This document shows, in pieces, positions 63,294-64,000 of a stretch of DNA of 64,000 nucleotides. Origin of the DNA: Bradyrhizobium sp. SZCCT0148. GTDB taxonomy: Bacteria > Pseudomonadota > Alphaproteobacteria > Rhizobiales > Xanthobacteraceae. Each line of letters opens with the position of its first letter. Position 1 is the first letter of the stretch. Under the pieces are notes generated by a model. The model saw nothing but the letters and a program-made list of their open reading frames with translations. It was not told the origin of the DNA and searched no databases. The position numbers and the translations under genes were made by a program. The stretch covers positions 496,001 through 560,000 of the forward strand of contig NZ_JAFCKT010000002.1 in the NCBI RefSeq assembly GCF_018129985.1. The letters run 5' to 3'.

Positions 63294-64000
63294 TCACGCC
63301 CCCTCGTCCAGCGCCACCAGCTCGCGTTTCTTGCGCAGTGACGGCAGCAGCGGCGCGATCAGCAGCACCAGTGCGAAGGTGAGGCATACTGCCGAGATTG
63401 GCCGCTGCACGAAGGTCCAAAGGTCGCCCTGCGACAGGATCAGCGATTTGCGCAGATTGTTCTCCATCATCGGCCCCAGCACGAAGGCCAGCACCAGCGG
63501 CGCCGGCTCGTATCCGAGCTTGCGCATGAAATATCCGATGATGCCGAACGCGATCATCACATAGACGTCGAACACGTTGTTGCTGGAGCAGTAGACGCCC
63601 AGGATCGTAAACAGGATGATCAGGGGGAACAGGATGTTGTAGGGCAGTTTGAGCAGCTGCACCCACATGCCGATCATCGGCAGGTTCAGGACCAGCAGCA
63701 TGACGTTGCCGATATACATGCTGGCGACGATGCCCCAGAATAGGCCGGGGTTCTGCGTGATCAGCAGCGGTCCCGGCTGCAGACCGTGAATGACGAAGGC
63801 GCCGAGCAGCAGCGCCATCACTACGTTCGGCGGGATGCCCAGCGTCATGAGCGGAATGAAGGCGCCGCCCGCCGCGGCGTTGTTCGCCGATTCCGGCCCG
63901 GCGACGCCTTCGATCGCACCATGGCCGAAACGTTCGGGCGTCTTCGACAGCCGTTTCTCCAGCGCGTAGGAGGCAAACGACGCCACCACCGCGCCGCCGC
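63294..64000 (-). CDS. TctA-family tripartite tricarboxylate transporter permease (partial)
   Basis: Only the C-terminal part (about 235 residues) is in the window; the rest lies beyond the right edge. Family motifs are GHGAIEGVAGPESANNAAAGG (the TctA signature), FIPLMTLGIPPN and many membrane helices, e.g. VMALLLGAFVIHGLQPGP. It is the large membrane subunit of a TTT-type solute uptake system, partnered with TctB and TctC. The ligand is not known. The ending RKKRELVALDEGA is charged. Confidence 0.93.
   Translation of the reverse strand, partial: GGAVVASFASYALEKRLSKTPERFGHGAIEGVAGPESANNAAAGGAFIPLMTLGIPPNVVMALLLGAFVIHGLQPGPLLITQNPGLFWGIVASMYIGNVMLLVLNLPMIGMWVQLLKLPYNILFPLIILFTILGVYCSSNNVFDVYVMIAFGIIGYFMRKLGYEPAPLVLAFVLGPMMENNLRKSLILSQGDLWTFVQRPISAVCLTFALVLLIAPLLPSLRKKRELVALDEGA

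Noticed and set aside
1..64000. tRNA, rRNA, CRISPR, prophage or insertion sequence
   Set aside because: No tRNA-like T-loop with flanking stems in the gaps, no regular spaced repeats, no transposase or integrase motif; the hairpin repeats are dispersed and palindromic, not arrays.

Overview
This 64 kb window looks like ordinary chromosome of a slow-growing rhizobium-type alphaproteobacterium, most likely Bradyrhizobium or a close Nitrobacteraceae relative. The evidence is the high GC and strong third-position GC bias, the RegS/RegR redox two-component pair, the pca aromatic catabolic genes, intracellular PHB depolymerase, MmcB, and many short palindromic intergenic repeats of the kind scattered through Bradyrhizobium genomes. 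I see no tRNA, rRNA, CRISPR array, transposase, integrase or phage gene. Both edge genes (a histidine kinase on the left, a TctA-type permease on the right) are cut by the window. All functions are read from protein motifs by eye.

Layout. 0-11 kb: HWE-type sensor kinase (partial), SDR dehydrogenase, a cytochrome P450 / luciferase-like monooxygenase pair, a PHB-depolymerase-family esterase, a metallo-beta-lactamase-fold hydrolase and two convergent GH13 glucan/trehalose enzymes. 11-20.6 kb: mmcB, regR-regS, a two-gene ABC-2 exporter, phaZ, a YgjP-type metallopeptidase and PBP1A. 20.7-31.7 kb: DUF1330, two tandem paralogous branched-chain amino-acid-type binding proteins, DUF1304, ogt, glnD, a sulfonate-type ABC transporter (ssuA, ssuC, ssuB) and OsmC. 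31.8-43.5 kb: a polytopic membrane protein, a soluble multi-PAS chemoreceptor, mutS, pcaF, pcaHG, a transmembrane chemoreceptor and an APH-like kinase. 43.5-51.6 kb: an emrRAB-like MarR/HlyD/DHA2 efflux operon with a clear operator palindrome, a divergent zur-like / eamA / ispG run, and a TauD dioxygenase translationally coupled to a cell-wall amidase. 51.6-64 kb: CPA1 antiporter, class A beta-lactamase, NTF2-like protein, GFA protein, a secreted caspase-like protein, DUF1345, ispA, mtgA, rpmF, a membrane protein, a degenerate-GGDEF/EAL protein and the tctA fragment.

How the genes work together. Several themes recur: peptidoglycan (PBP1A, MtgA, amidase, beta-lactamase), isoprenoid precursors (IspG, IspA), carbon storage (PhaZ, esterase, GH13 enzymes), beta-ketoadipate catabolism (PcaF, PcaH, PcaG, with a chemoreceptor next door), nitrogen and redox control (GlnD, RegSR), and DNA repair (MutS, MmcB, Ogt). 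Most units are single genes or short operons separated by palindromic repeat elements. I found no obvious new defence or mobile system. The best leads are the TauD-amidase coupling, the secreted caspase-like protein with a cysteine-rich tail, the internally duplicated PAS chemoreceptor, the orphan tandem binding proteins, and several unassigned operator-like dyads (MarR, pcaH, glnD, PBP1A).
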